This document shows positions 55,057 through 64,000 of a stretch of 64,000 nt of DNA, piece after piece. Origin of the DNA: Comamonadaceae bacterium (GTDB taxonomy: Bacteria > Pseudomonadota > Gammaproteobacteria > Burkholderiales > Burkholderiaceae_C); the NCBI GenBank assembly GCA_947448735.1, contig CANFOS010000001.1, positions 124,001-188,000 on the forward strand, read 5' to 3'. Below the pieces are notes generated by a model. It searched no databases, was not told the DNA's origin, and was given only the letters and a program-made list of their open reading frames with translations. A program made the position numbers and the translations under genes. Positions within the stretch are counted from its first letter, which is position 1. Every line of letters begins with the position of its first letter.

Positions 55057-56168
55057 GCCAACGCCCTCAGCGGGTGCGCATCTGCCGCCCACGGACTGAC
55101 AAAAAATGCGTCAGCCATTCCGGGTTTGACGTCTTCAATCTTCGCGGGGCTCCATTGGGGCGAGTAGTCTTTGTCAACCGCCAGGGCGCGTATGCCTTCC
55201 ACCGTTTCACTGGCCGCACCTGGCCGCAGATAAAAACAGTGGTGCACCATGTCGCGCTCCATGCGCAAGTCATCGGCCAAACTCATGCCGCGCGCCTTGC
55301 GGATCTGCTCCAGCGTGACGTGCAACATCAACGGTGAGCGCTTGCGCAGCACCAGCGCCGTCTTTTTGGCCCAGATGTCATCTTTGGCTTTTTCCAGGCT
55401 GTCCACGATGTGCTTGACCCTTACAAGTCCGAAATGAGCATCGATTTGGACTTGTTTTGGGGCTACAGACGCCTGTTTACTTACGCGAGCAGCTCCTAAA
55501 TCAGTAGCAATCCAAGCGTCAAAGCTGGTGTGACCCAACTTGGCCCACAGCGCTGGCAAACTGGCAGCGTCCACTTTCACATCGGCCAGACCGTAGTCGA
55601 TCGCGTCATCCGCACCGATCACCTCCCCCGTCAGTGCCAGGTACTCACCCACATGGCCGGGGCAGCGGCTTAAAAAGTAGCCGCCGCCGACGTCAGGGAA
55701 CAAACCGATGTTGGTTTCAGGCATTGCCATTTTGGTGTGTTCGGTCACGATTCGGGTTTTGGCACCTTGGCTCAGTCCCATGCCGCCACCCATCACCACG
55801 CCGTCCATGAAGGCGATGTAGGGCTTGGGGTAGTTGTGAATCAGATGGTTCAGGGCGTACTCTTGCGTAAAAAAATCATCCAGTGCTGTGTCGCCCGCCA
55901 GGGCAGCCGTATGAAAAAACCGGATGTCACCGCCCGCACAAAATCCACCGAAGAGCGCCTCGGGTGTACCCGGCTTGCCCACCTTGTTGGTACCGCGAAT
56001 CGCCACCCCTTCAATGGTCGGGTCGTCGCGCCAGGCGGTCAGGGCTTGGGCAATGTCGCGCACCATGTGCAAACTCAGCGCGTTCAGCGCTTTGGGCCGG
56101 TTCAGTGTGATCAGCCCTGCGTTGCCGCGCTGCTCCAGCAAAATATCGGTTGACGTTTGTGTTGTCAT
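55053..56168 (-). CDS. Enoyl-CoA hydratase/3-hydroxyisobutyryl-CoA hydrolase family protein
   Basis: 371 residues of the crotonase superfamily. Oxyanion-hole segments are [10 protein letters not shown] and [14 protein letters not shown]; the motif [20 protein letters not shown] is typical of 3-hydroxyisobutyryl-CoA hydrolases (valine degradation). About residues 221-237 ([17 protein letters not shown]) are encoded by a copy of the dispersed repeat, in a loop outside the core. Overlaps the EamA gene (ATGA). Confidence 0.83.
   Translation of the reverse strand: MTTQTSTDILLEQRGNAGLITLNRPKALNALSLHMVRDIAQALTAWRDDPTIEGVAIRGTNKVGKPGTPEALFGGFCAGGDIRFFHTAALAGDTALDDFFTQEYALNHLIHNYPKPYIAFMDGVVMGGGMGLSQGAKTRIVTEHTKMAMPETNIGLFPDVGGGYFLSRCPGHVGEYLALTGEVIGADDAIDYGLADVKVDAASLPALWAKLGHTSFDAWIATDLGAARVSKQASVAPKQVQIDAHFGLVRVKHIVDSLEKAKDDIWAKKTALVLRKRSPLMLHVTLEQIRKARGMSLADDLRMERDMVHHCFYLRPGAASETVEGIRALAVDKDYSPQWSPAKIEDVKPGMADAFFVSPWAADAHPLRALA
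55459..55508. repeat. Dispersed repeat inside the enoyl-CoA hydratase family gene
   Basis: GGGCTACAGACGCC, then CGCGAGCAGCTCCTAAATCAG matches the family (GGCTACAGCC end and GGAGCTGCT core) and is read through in frame by the gene. Confidence 0.55.
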
Positions 56169-57040
56169 GGTTTGTTCTTCCAGCCCATCATTTCGTTCAT
56201 CACCAATGCACCGATCACCAGCGCACCGCCATACAAAACGCTGTTTCCAGGCGCTTCGCCCGCACCCACCCAGACCAGCAAAATACCGAAAATAATTTCC
56301 AGCAGCGACAGCAAGGCCATTTCAGGCGCCTTCAACACCGACGCGCACCAGACCGACAGCATGCAAGGAATGGCCAGTTGCGTCAAACCCAGCAGCGCCA
56401 GCAGTGCCATGTCGTGCGAGGTTGCAGCCAGCGGCCAGGCCAGCGGCAGTGTGAGCAGCGACGATATCAAGGCGCCCACCAGCACGGCCGGAATCAGGTC
56501 AATTTTCTGCCCCTGCGCCTGACTGCGCTGCACCACCGTCCAGTTGCAGGCAGCCGCTATCGGCACCAGCAAGGCCACCAGGGTTCCTGTCAGCTGGGCC
56601 GACACATCGGCCTGGCCGCCGTACATCCACACAATGCCCACGCCGGCCAGCGCGATGGCCAGCCAGGTTCGCCCCGGTATGCGGTGGCTGGTGAAAACAC
56701 GCGCGCTCAGGGCTGTCAGCAGCGGCCCCAGTGCCAGCGTGACCAGCACATTGGCAACGCTGGTCAGGGTCAAGGCCACCATGAAGGCGGTAAACATCAC
56801 GCTCCAGCAAAGGCCAGACAAGCAAAGTGAGGGGCCGCCCTTGAGCATGTGGGTAAAAACCGCCTTTCCGCGCACCATCGGCAAAATCAGCAGCAACGAC
56901 AGCACCGTGAAAAAGCTGCGCCAAAAGGTGACTTCAAAGCTCCGGGCAGATTCAAGATGCCGCGTCACCACACCGGCGGACGACCACAACAGGGCACACA
57001 GCACCATCAGCACCACAGCGCGGCTACGGGTTAGTTTCAT
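56165..57040 (-). CDS. EamA/DMT-superfamily transporter
   Basis: Inner-membrane transporter of 291 residues with ten helices in two EamA repeats (about 8-140 and 150-285). The family exports amino acids, nucleosides or other metabolites; the substrate is unknown. Its stop overlaps the start of the hydratase family gene, so the two form one transcription unit, which might link it to amino-acid or CoA-ester catabolism. Confidence 0.87.
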   Translation of the reverse strand: MKLTRSRAVVLMVLCALLWSSAGVVTRHLESARSFEVTFWRSFFTVLSLLLILPMVRGKAVFTHMLKGGPSLCLSGLCWSVMFTAFMVALTLTSVANVLVTLALGPLLTALSARVFTSHRIPGRTWLAIALAGVGIVWMYGGQADVSAQLTGTLVALLVPIAAACNWTVVQRSQAQGQKIDLIPAVLVGALISSLLTLPLAWPLAATSHDMALLALLGLTQLAIPCMLSVWCASVLKAPEMALLSLLEIIFGILLVWVGAGEAPGNSVLYGGALVIGALVMNEMMGWKNKP

Positions 57041-57159
57041 CGCAAATTCTCAACGTTGCGCATTCTTCCACTTCAAACAGGGCGGTCACTTGCAATTGGC
57101 AAGCGGAAGGCTTTCTTTTCAAGCAGGGGCCACGGATCTGGCTATGCCAGTCCGTAGGC

Positions 57160-57246
57160 TGTTTGCCAGCGGCTCCAAGCCTGCTTGAGCAGGTTTGGAC
57201 GGGCAAACAGAAGCGAAGCCTCTGGCGAGCGGCGGCCTGCAAGGCC
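57160..57246 (-). repeat. Structured repeat, copy B (3' of typA)
   Basis: Outer stem CTGTTTGCC with GGCAAACAG and inner stem TCCAAGCCTGCT with AGCAGGTTTGGA (one G-T). Shares about 75 bases with 51314-51388, including AGAAGCGAAGCCTCTGGCGA. It lies about 25 bases after the typA stop, in the same orientation as copy A relative to guaB. Confidence 0.7.
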
Positions 57247-57269
57247 AGCGGCCCTTGGGGGCTATCCAC

Positions 57270-59093
57270 CTACCTTCCAGCTCTTTTGCGCTCGCTCTCG
57301 GTCAGGTGCCGCTTGCGCAGGCGCACTGACTTGGGCGTGATTTCTACCAGCTCGTCTTCTTCAATAAACTCCACGCCGTATTCGAGCGTCAGCTCAATCG
57401 GTGGGGTGATTTTGATCGCGTCTTCCTTGCCGGACACGCGAAAGTTGGTGAGCTGCTTGGTACGGGTGGCATTGACCACCAGATCGTTGTCACGGCTGTG
57501 AATACCCACAATCATGCCTTCATAGACCGGGTCATTCGCCTTGACGAACATGCGGCCACGGTCGTCAAGCTTGCCCAGGGCGTAGGTGAAAATTTCACCG
57601 GCGTCCATCGAGATCAGCACGCCATTTTTACGGCCGCCAATGTCGCCTTTGTGGGCTTCGTAGCTGTCGAAAATGTTGCTGATCAGGCCTGAGCCGCGTG
57701 TCAGGTTCAAGAACTCGTTGGTAAAACCAATCAGCCCGCGAGCCGGGATGCGGTACTCCAGACGCACACGGCCGCGTCCGTCGGACTCCATGTTCACCAA
57801 GTCACCTTTGCGCTCGCCCAAGGCCTGCATCACGCCGCCCTGATGAACCTCTTCAATATCAGCGGTGACCAGCTCGATCGGCTCATGCTTTTCGCCATTG
57901 ACTTCCTTCATCACCACGCGCGGCTTGGACACAGCCATTTCAAAGCCTTCGCGGCGCATGTTTTCCAGCAGGATGGTCAGGTGCAGTTCGCCCCGGCCCA
58001 TGACTTCAAAAATGCCTTCTTCGTCGGTCTCGCTCACGCGCAGCGCGACGTTGTGTTGCAGTTCTTTTTGCAGGCGGTCCCAGATCTGGCGACTGGTCAC
58101 ATACTTGCCTTCGCGGCCAGCCAGCGGGCTGGTGTTGACGCAAAAGTTCATGGTCAGGGTCGGCTCGTCGACTTTGAGCATGGGCAGCGGTGCGGGCGTG
58201 ACCGGGTCGGTGATCGTCACGCCGATACCGATGTCGCCAATGCCGTTGATCAGCACAATCTCGCCGGGGCCGGCCTCAGTGGCTTGCACGCGCTCCAGAC
58301 CCTGAAATGTCAGCACCTGGTTGATGCGGCCTTTGACCGGCTTGCCGTCCGGGCCTTCCATCACGACCACGTCCATCATGGGTTTGATGGTGCCTTGGCT
58401 GATGCGGCCAACGCCGATGCGGCCAACAAAGGTTGAAAAGTCGAGCGCCGAGATTTGCAACTGCAAGGGTGCCTCAGGGTCGCCCTTTTGCGCAGGCACA
58501 TGCTTGAGCACGGTGTTAAACAGCGCCGACATGTCGGGGCCCCACTGCTCGTTGGGTGGGCCTTCCACCAACGAAGACCAGCCATTGATGCCAGAGGCAT
58601 ACACCACCGGAAAGTCCAGCTGCTCGTCGGATGCGCCCAGCTTGTCGAACAGATCAAAAGCGGCGTTGACCACGAAGTCAGGCCGCGCACCGGGCTTGTC
58701 CACCTTGTTGACGACCAGGATCGGCTTCAGGCCCAGGGCCAGTGCTTTTTTGGTCACAAAACGGGTTTGCGGCATCGGGCCTTCTTGTGCGTCGATCAAC
58801 AGCACCACGCCGTCAACCATGCTCAAGGCGCGCTCAACCTCGCCGCCAAAGTCGGCGTGCCCTGGGGTGTCAACGATGTTGATGTGCGTGCCTTCCCAGG
58901 TCACAGCGCAGTTTTTGGCCAAAATGGTAATACCGCGTTCTTTTTCAATCGCGTTGTTGTCCATCACGGTGTCAACCACTTTTTCGTGCTCGGCAAAGGT
59001 GCCGGACTGGCGCAGCAGCTGGTCAACCATGGTGGTTTTGCCGTGGTCAACGTGGGCGATGATGGCGATATTGCGGATTTGCTTGATGGTCAT
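57270..59093 (-). CDS. typA: Translational GTPase TypA/BipA
   Basis: Ribosome-associated GTPase of 607 residues that helps 50S assembly and stress adaptation. G-domain motifs are AHVDHGKTT (13-20), [16 protein letters not shown] and [12 protein letters not shown]. Domains II, III, V and the BipA-specific C-terminal domain follow at normal length. It is last in the truB-typA string, 31 bases after truB, and is followed by a structured repeat. Confidence 0.95.
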   Translation of the reverse strand: MTIKQIRNIAIIAHVDHGKTTMVDQLLRQSGTFAEHEKVVDTVMDNNAIEKERGITILAKNCAVTWEGTHINIVDTPGHADFGGEVERALSMVDGVVLLIDAQEGPMPQTRFVTKKALALGLKPILVVNKVDKPGARPDFVVNAAFDLFDKLGASDEQLDFPVVYASGINGWSSLVEGPPNEQWGPDMSALFNTVLKHVPAQKGDPEAPLQLQISALDFSTFVGRIGVGRISQGTIKPMMDVVVMEGPDGKPVKGRINQVLTFQGLERVQATEAGPGEIVLINGIGDIGIGVTITDPVTPAPLPMLKVDEPTLTMNFCVNTSPLAGREGKYVTSRQIWDRLQKELQHNVALRVSETDEEGIFEVMGRGELHLTILLENMRREGFEMAVSKPRVVMKEVNGEKHEPIELVTADIEEVHQGGVMQALGERKGDLVNMESDGRGRVRLEYRIPARGLIGFTNEFLNLTRGSGLISNIFDSYEAHKGDIGGRKNGVLISMDAGEIFTYALGKLDDRGRMFVKANDPVYEGMIVGIHSRDNDLVVNATRTKQLTNFRVSGKEDAIKITPPIELTLEYGVEFIEEDELVEITPKSVRLRKRHLTESERKRAGR

Positions 59094-59124
59094 AGGGACT
59101 TTCTAAAAACTAAAACTCAAAAAA

Positions 59125-60093
59125 TCAGTGCGAGGCTCTTTGCAGCATGTCTTGCACTTCAATCGGTGACAAAAGGCGCTGGGGAATCAATTCATCAGCG
59201 GTGATGTGGGCAGAGCCCAAAAAAGCGATCGGGTCGGAGCCAAACACCTGCACCAGCGCGGCGTCTTTTCCCCACTGCCCGGGCGTGCCGCGGCGGCGCA
59301 AACCACTCAGAAAGCGCCCTGCATTGTCGGCATCCAATGTGACAGATGGATAGTCGGCCACCAGAGATTGCGGCGGTAGCAGGCGCGCATCGCGCCCGGC
59401 TTCATCAAGCGCCTCCAGCTCTGGCAAGCTGATGCACTGGTCGCTGCTAAAACCACCGGTCTCAATGCGCCTGAGCAAGCCCAGATGCGCACCACAACCG
59501 ATGGCCTCGCCGATGTCTTCACCGAGCGTGCGGATGTAGGTGCCCTTGCTGCATTTCACTATTATTTTAATAGCTGCTGGCGCACGTAAATCTTGGGCTA
59601 CAGCCATATTTATCTGGTAAATGACGATATTTCTGGCTTCGCGCTCGACTTCTTCGCCCTTGCGCGCGTATTCGTACAGCGCCTTGCCGTCTTTTTTGAG
59701 CGCGGAGTACATGGGCGGAATCTGGGCGATGGGGCCGGTAAATTGCGCGGTGAGTTTTTCCAGCAGCTCGGGGGTGATGTCAGGCACTGGCCGGGTTTCA
59801 ATCACATCACCTTCAGCATCGCCAGTCGTGGTCTTCAGCCCCAGCAGCAGAACCGCTTCATAGGTTTTGTCGGCGTCGAGTTGGATTTGACTGAATTTGG
59901 TCGCCGCACCAAAACACAGCGGCAGCACGCCGGTCGCCAACGGGTCCAGCGTGCCGGTATGACCCGCCTTGTCGGCGCGCAATAGCCATTTGGCTTTCTG
60001 CAACGCCTGGTTGCTGGAAAGGCCAATGGGTTTATCGAGCAGCAACACCCCGTGCACAGGGCGCCTCTGCACCTTTGTGCGGAGTTGTTGCAT
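59125..60093 (-). CDS. truB: tRNA pseudouridine(55) synthase
   Basis: Makes pseudouridine 55 in the T loop of tRNAs; 322 residues. Catalytic Asp50 is in HTGTLDPLATG, and CSKGTYIRTLGEDIG (181-195) is intact. Just before it, about residues 163-178 (MAVAQDLRAPAAIKII) are encoded by a dispersed repeat, replacing or lengthening the strand that normally leads into the C-S-K-G-T-Y motif. The frame remains open, so the enzyme is probably functional. It is two bases after rbfA. Confidence 0.94.
   Translation of the reverse strand: MQQLRTKVQRRPVHGVLLLDKPIGLSSNQALQKAKWLLRADKAGHTGTLDPLATGVLPLCFGAATKFSQIQLDADKTYEAVLLLGLKTTTGDAEGDVIETRPVPDITPELLEKLTAQFTGPIAQIPPMYSALKKDGKALYEYARKGEEVEREARNIVIYQINMAVAQDLRAPAAIKIIVKCSKGTYIRTLGEDIGEAIGCGAHLGLLRRIETGGFSSDQCISLPELEALDEAGRDARLLPPQSLVADYPSVTLDADNAGRFLSGLRRRGTPGQWGKDAALVQVFGSDPIAFLGSAHITADELIPQRLLSPIEVQDMLQRASH
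59559..59605. repeat. Dispersed repeat inside truB
   Basis: Contains CTATTATTTTAATAGCTGC (identical to 982-1000 on the other strand) and CGCACGTAAATCTTGGGCTACAGCC. It is read in frame as about 16 residues of TruB. Confidence 0.7.
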
Positions 60094-60095
60094 GG

Positions 60096-60464
60096 CTAGT
60101 CTTCTTGGGCGCGTGAGGAAACAGCCTTGGCGATCAAGGCGTTCATGTCAGCGGCACGCTCTGTCGTGCGGTCAAAGTGAAAGTGCAGCGTCGGCACGGT
60201 ATGCGTCATCAGCCGCTTGAACAGGCCGTTGCGCAGAAAGCCTGCCGCCTGGTTCAGGGCTTCTTCGCATTTTTCTGCGTCCCCCATCAGCACGCTGAAA
60301 AACACCTTGGCATGGGCGTAATCAGCCGTCACTTCAACCGCCTGAATCGTCACCATCCCGACCCGGGGGTCTTTCAATTCGCGGGCGATCAGGTCCGTCA
60401 GATCACGCTGGATCTGATCGGCAACCCGAAAGCCGCGGTTGGGGGTGTTTGACTTTTTACGCAT
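60096..60464 (-). CDS. rbfA: 30S ribosome-binding factor A
   Basis: Late 30S maturation and cold-adaptation factor, 122 residues with a KH-like fold. [28 protein letters not shown] is the family start region, and [14 protein letters not shown] lies near the C-terminus. Between infB (14-base gap) and truB (two-base gap), the standard order. Confidence 0.93.
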   Translation of the reverse strand: MRKKSNTPNRGFRVADQIQRDLTDLIARELKDPRVGMVTIQAVEVTADYAHAKVFFSVLMGDAEKCEEALNQAAGFLRNGLFKRLMTHTVPTLHFHFDRTTERAADMNALIAKAVSSRAQED

Positions 60465-60478
60465 CGCTCAGTGGGTCA

Positions 60479-63361
60479 TCAAGCTTCAAGCGTCCGGGCC
60501 ACTTCACGGATCTCAAAGAACTCCAGCACGTCGCCGACTTCGATGTCGTTGTAGTTCTTGATGTTCAAACCGCACTCGAAGCTCTCTTTGACCTCTTTCG
60601 CATCGTCTTTGAAGCGCTTGAGCGAGTCGAGCTCACCGGTATAAATAACGACGTTCTGACGCAAAAGACGCAGCTTGGCGGTGCGGCGCACCACACCTGC
60701 CGTGACCATACAGCCCGCAATCGAGCCGATTTTGGACACCTTGAAGATGTTGCGGATCTCGGCCGTGCCGATGACTTCTTCTTTTTTGTCTGGCGTCAGC
60801 ATGCCCGACATGGCAGAACGCAGTTCGTCCACAGCGTCATAAATGATGTTGTAGTAACGAATGTCGATGCCGTTGTTTTCTGCCTGCTTGCGCGCCTGCG
60901 CGTCAGCGCGGGTGTTAAAGCCGATCAGCAACGCCTTCGAAGCAATGGCCAGGTTGACGTCGGATTCTGAAATGCCACCCACACCGGAGTACACCAGTTG
61001 AACCTTGACCTCGTCGGTGGACAGTTTGAGCAGCGACTGGGCCAGGGCTTCTTGCGAGCCCTGCACGTCTGCCTTGATGATGATGGGCACCATCTTGACA
61101 GCACCGGCAGAGATGTCGGTGAACATGTTTTCCATCTTGGAGGCTTGCTGTTTGGCCAGCTTCGTGTTGCGGAATTTACCTGCCCGGTAGGTCGAAATCT
61201 CGCGCGCGCGGCGTTCGTCCAGCATGACGATGAAGTCGTCGCCCGCTTGCGGCACCTCGGTCAAACCCTGGATTTCAACCGGAATCGATGGACCCGCGGT
61301 TTTGATGGTGTTGCCGTTCTCGTCCAGCATGGCGCGAACGCGGCCATAGGTAGAACCTGCCAGCACCACATCGCCAGCCTTGAGCGTACCGGACTGCACC
61401 AGTACGGTTGCCACCGAACCCCGGCCTTTGTCCAGACGCGCTTCAATGACCAAACCTTTGGCCAGTGCGTCAACCGGTGCGCGCAGCTCCAGAACCTCAG
61501 CCTGCAACAAGACCTGCTCGAGCAGCGAATCAATGCCTTCGCCAGTATGGGCGGACACGCCCACGAAAGGCACGTCGCCGCCAAACTCTTCAGGGATGAC
61601 TTCTTCAGTCACCAGCTCACCCTTGACGCGCTCCAGATTGATACCGGGCTTGTCGATCTTGTTGATGGCCACGACGATGGGCACGCCGGCCGCTTTTGCG
61701 TGTTTGATGGCTTCGCGGGTTTGCGGCATCACACCGTCGTCCGCCGCCACCACCAAAATGACGATGTCGGTTGCCTGCGCACCACGGGCACGCATGGCGG
61801 TAAACGCCTCGTGGCCTGGTGTGTCGAGAAACGACACCATACCGCGCGGCGTTTCAACGTGGTAAGCGCCGATGTGCTGGGTAATGCCACCAGCCTCGCC
61901 AGAGGCGACTTTGGCGCGGCGAATGTAATCGAGCAGCGAGGTCTTGCCATGGTCAACGTGGCCCATGACCGTGACCACCGGTGCGCGTGGCAGCGCCTCG
62001 GCCATCTGGCCTTGCACGTCATCGTCAGTGAAGGCTTCCGGATCGTCCAGCGCCGCCGTCACTGCGGTGTGGCCCATTTCTTCCACCACAATCATCGCGG
62101 TGTCCTGGTCCAGAGGCTGGTTGATGGTGACCATCTGGCCAAGTTTCATGAGGTGCTTGATGACCTCATTGGACTTGACGCTCATCTTGTGGGCGAGTTC
62201 GCCCACCGTGATGGTCTCCGGCACATGAACTTCCAGCACCTTGAACTCGGTAGGCGCCACAAAGTTGGACTCAGGACGCGCATCGCGATCATGTCCACGG
62301 CGGCTGCCGCCGCGAGCCCCTGGACGAGAGTTGCTGCGTCCGGGTGCAGAAGGCGCGCCACGGGTCGGCAGCGCTTTCTTTTTGGCAACCTCGTCCTTCC
62401 AGGTGGACGACAGGTTTTCGGATTTGATTTCTTTCTTGCCAGCAGCGCCGGGCGCTGTGGTGCCCGTTTTGGCGGCAACAGAACCGGCTGCCGGTTTGTG
62501 CAGCGTGCCTTTGATGGCGGCTTTCGGGTCCACATGCGGCACCAGAACACGCTTGGGCGCGTTCATCATGGCGCGAATGCTGGCGGCTTCTGCCTCTGCC
62601 TTTTTGCGGCGGTCTTGCAGCTCAATCGACTTGGCGGCATCGGCCTGGAACTCAGCGGTTGCTTTGGCCTTGGCGGCAGCAAGCGCAGCCGCAGCCTGGG
62701 CCTGGGCAGCAGTTTGTTCTTCAGAGGGCTGGGGCGCAGCAACTTCAGCTACAGGGGCTGCGTCTTTTTCTTTGGCTTTTTTGCTCGATGCGGGCTTGGC
62801 TTTTTCGAACACCTGCGCTGCACGGGCTACCGCTTCTGCAATTTTTTCTGCGTCCAGGCGTTCCTGCTCGGCCTGTTTGGCATCCTGCTCTTCGCGCAGG
62901 CGACGCTTTTCAAGCAAATCAGCTTCCTGCCTGCGGAGCAGTTCGGCATGGCGGTTGGCTTCTTCTTCGCGACGCGCCAGTTCGGCGTTAACGATCGCAG
63001 AATTCTGCGCCTCGGTGGCGACCGCAGGCGTTTCTTCCGCGGGGGTGTCCACGTCGTCTTCGCGTTTGATAAAGGTGCGTTTCTTGCGGACTTCAACCTG
63101 AATCGTGCGGGCTTTGCCGGTGGCATCGGCCTGCTTGATTTCGCTGGTTGATTTTTTCACCAAGGTGATTTTTTTGCGCTCGGTCGAGGCCGTGCCGTGG
63201 CTGGCCTGCAGGAATCCCAGCAGTTTTTGCTTGTCCGATTCAGACAGCGGATCACTGGCGCTGCTCTTGACCACGCCAGCACTGGCCAGTTGCTCGATCA
63301 GCGTGGCAGTGGATTTGTTGAGTTCAGCGGCGAATTGCGCAACGGTAGTGGTACTTGACAT
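60479..63361 (-). CDS. infB: Translation initiation factor IF-2
   Basis: GTPase that places initiator tRNA on the ribosome, 960 residues. An IF2-N domain (about 1-55) is followed by a long charged Ala/Lys/Glu-rich helical region (about 90-360), the G domain with GHVDHGKTS (about 465), [15 protein letters not shown] and [17 protein letters not shown], then domains II-IV. The length is usual for Comamonadaceae. Internal starts (IF2 beta forms) are possible but not evident. Confidence 0.96.
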   Translation of the reverse strand: MSSTTTVAQFAAELNKSTATLIEQLASAGVVKSSASDPLSESDKQKLLGFLQASHGTASTERKKITLVKKSTSEIKQADATGKARTIQVEVRKKRTFIKREDDVDTPAEETPAVATEAQNSAIVNAELARREEEANRHAELLRRQEADLLEKRRLREEQDAKQAEQERLDAEKIAEAVARAAQVFEKAKPASSKKAKEKDAAPVAEVAAPQPSEEQTAAQAQAAAALAAAKAKATAEFQADAAKSIELQDRRKKAEAEAASIRAMMNAPKRVLVPHVDPKAAIKGTLHKPAAGSVAAKTGTTAPGAAGKKEIKSENLSSTWKDEVAKKKALPTRGAPSAPGRSNSRPGARGGSRRGHDRDARPESNFVAPTEFKVLEVHVPETITVGELAHKMSVKSNEVIKHLMKLGQMVTINQPLDQDTAMIVVEEMGHTAVTAALDDPEAFTDDDVQGQMAEALPRAPVVTVMGHVDHGKTSLLDYIRRAKVASGEAGGITQHIGAYHVETPRGMVSFLDTPGHEAFTAMRARGAQATDIVILVVAADDGVMPQTREAIKHAKAAGVPIVVAINKIDKPGINLERVKGELVTEEVIPEEFGGDVPFVGVSAHTGEGIDSLLEQVLLQAEVLELRAPVDALAKGLVIEARLDKGRGSVATVLVQSGTLKAGDVVLAGSTYGRVRAMLDENGNTIKTAGPSIPVEIQGLTEVPQAGDDFIVMLDERRAREISTYRAGKFRNTKLAKQQASKMENMFTDISAGAVKMVPIIIKADVQGSQEALAQSLLKLSTDEVKVQLVYSGVGGISESDVNLAIASKALLIGFNTRADAQARKQAENNGIDIRYYNIIYDAVDELRSAMSGMLTPDKKEEVIGTAEIRNIFKVSKIGSIAGCMVTAGVVRRTAKLRLLRQNVVIYTGELDSLKRFKDDAKEVKESFECGLNIKNYNDIEVGDVLEFFEIREVARTLEA

Positions 63362-63388
63362 ATGTGTTTTTCCTTGAGGCCTCCATGA

Positions 63389-64000
63389 TCATTGCTCTTG
63401 CGCGACGGGTGGCTTGTCAGCCTCGGCCACTTCGGCTTCGAGGAACCAGTGCGCACGCGCAGTCATGATCAATGCGGTCGCTTCCTCCGGCGACTGCCCG
63501 GTAATATCGGTCAATTCATCTGTGGCCAGATCGGCCAGGTCATCACGGGTATGAACGCCTGCTGCATTGAGCTTGCCGATCAGCTCAGCTGTGATGCCAT
63601 CAACATCGCGCAGGTTCTGGGACACGCCATCGACGTTTTCTTCCTTGGCAATTTCCATCGTCAGCAAAGCGTCTTTGGCGCGGGTACGCAGTTCATTGAC
63701 GGTGTCTTCGTCGAACGATTCGATCTCCAGCATTTCCTGCAGCGGCACATAGGCCACTTCTTCCAGGCTGGTGAAGCCTTCGGCGATCAGGATGTCGGCA
63801 ATTTCTTCGTCCACGTCCAGCTTGTCCATGAACAGCTTGCGGCTGGTATCGGTCTCGGAGGCTTGTTTGACGGCCGATTCGTCGGCCGTCATGATGTTGA
63901 TTTTCCAGCCGGTGAGTTCAGCCGCCAGACGCACGTTTTGACCACCACGGCCAATCGAAATCGCCAGGTTTTCTTCGTCAACGACCACATCCATGGCGTG
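63389..64000 (-). CDS. nusA: Transcription termination/antitermination factor NusA (C-terminal part)
   Basis: Partial gene: its beginning lies beyond the window end. The visible 203 residues contain the end of the KH2 domain ([21 protein letters not shown]) and the two C-terminal acidic repeats ([20 protein letters not shown] and the later [20 protein letters not shown]), which bind RNA polymerase alpha. It precedes infB by 27 bases, the conserved nusA-infB order. Confidence 0.95.
   Translation of the reverse strand, partial: HAMDVVVDEENLAISIGRGGQNVRLAAELTGWKINIMTADESAVKQASETDTSRKLFMDKLDVDEEIADILIAEGFTSLEEVAYVPLQEMLEIESFDEDTVNELRTRAKDALLTMEIAKEENVDGVSQNLRDVDGITAELIGKLNAAGVHTRDDLADLATDELTDITGQSPEEATALIMTARAHWFLEAEVAEADKPPVAQEQ

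Noticed and set aside
60998-63151. Long open frame (about 717 codons) opposite infB
   Set aside because: A by-product of GC-rich codon use in infB; composition is rich in His, Gly, Phe and Arg without domains.

Overview
The window looks like a chromosomal segment of a betaproteobacterium of the Burkholderiales, most probably Comamonadaceae (Rhodoferax/Polaromonas-like). This is inferred from the high-GC coding style, the gene orders nusA-infB-rbfA-truB-typA and smpB/ratA-rnfH-guaB, five Bug-type tricarboxylate-transporter receptors, and several families of short intergenic hairpin repeats. No database search was possible, so the genus is a guess.

Layout. 1-14.3 kb is an accessory, defence-like region: a nitrate-type ABC ATPase, an AbrB-Doc toxin-antitoxin (TA) pair, a basic amino acid decarboxylase, a DUF2237 gene, tRNA-Ser(GGA), a ParE remnant, vapBC, an HI1419/HI1420-type TA pair, a type III restriction remnant, and a complete type I restriction-modification operon, hsdM-hsdS-(DUF6680 membrane protein)-hsdR. 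14.5-27.4 kb is mostly core metabolism centred on nitrogen: a lipid-type ABC exporter, glutamate dehydrogenase, a tannase-family lipoprotein, ntrC-ntrB, glnA with an apparent sigma54/NtrC control region, a CinA-like protein, an EI24 membrane protein and a hydrolase. 27.4-46 kb is rich in small-molecule uptake and catabolism. It holds five orphan Bug receptors without membrane subunits, a 4,5-dihydroxyphthalate decarboxylase-like protein, a class II aldolase, a maleate isomerase/arylmalonate decarboxylase-like enzyme, GntR and TetR regulators, and amtB. It also holds a tightly coupled MaoC-RidA-CoA transferase-MaoC-cupin-Bug operon. Housekeeping genes (rsuA, MATE, tadA, paiB) lie between these.

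46-51.4 kb holds a truncated IS3 element abutting an AbiE-type TA operon, then guaA, then an AbrB-PIN TA pair lying between guaA and guaB. 51.4-64 kb is core: guaB, rnfH, ratA, smpB, an enoyl-CoA hydratase family gene, an EamA transporter, and the typA-truB-rbfA-infB-nusA string, with nusA cut by the window end.

The most notable non-gene signals are: (i) a short repeat family present both between genes and, in frame, inside truB, an EI24 gene and an enoyl-CoA hydratase gene; (ii) two copies of a structured element directly 3' of guaB and typA whose stem arms covary; (iii) two TetR-type operators overlapping a clear promoter ahead of the CoA-transferase operon; and (iv) NtrC/sigma54-like control signals ahead of glnA and amtB.
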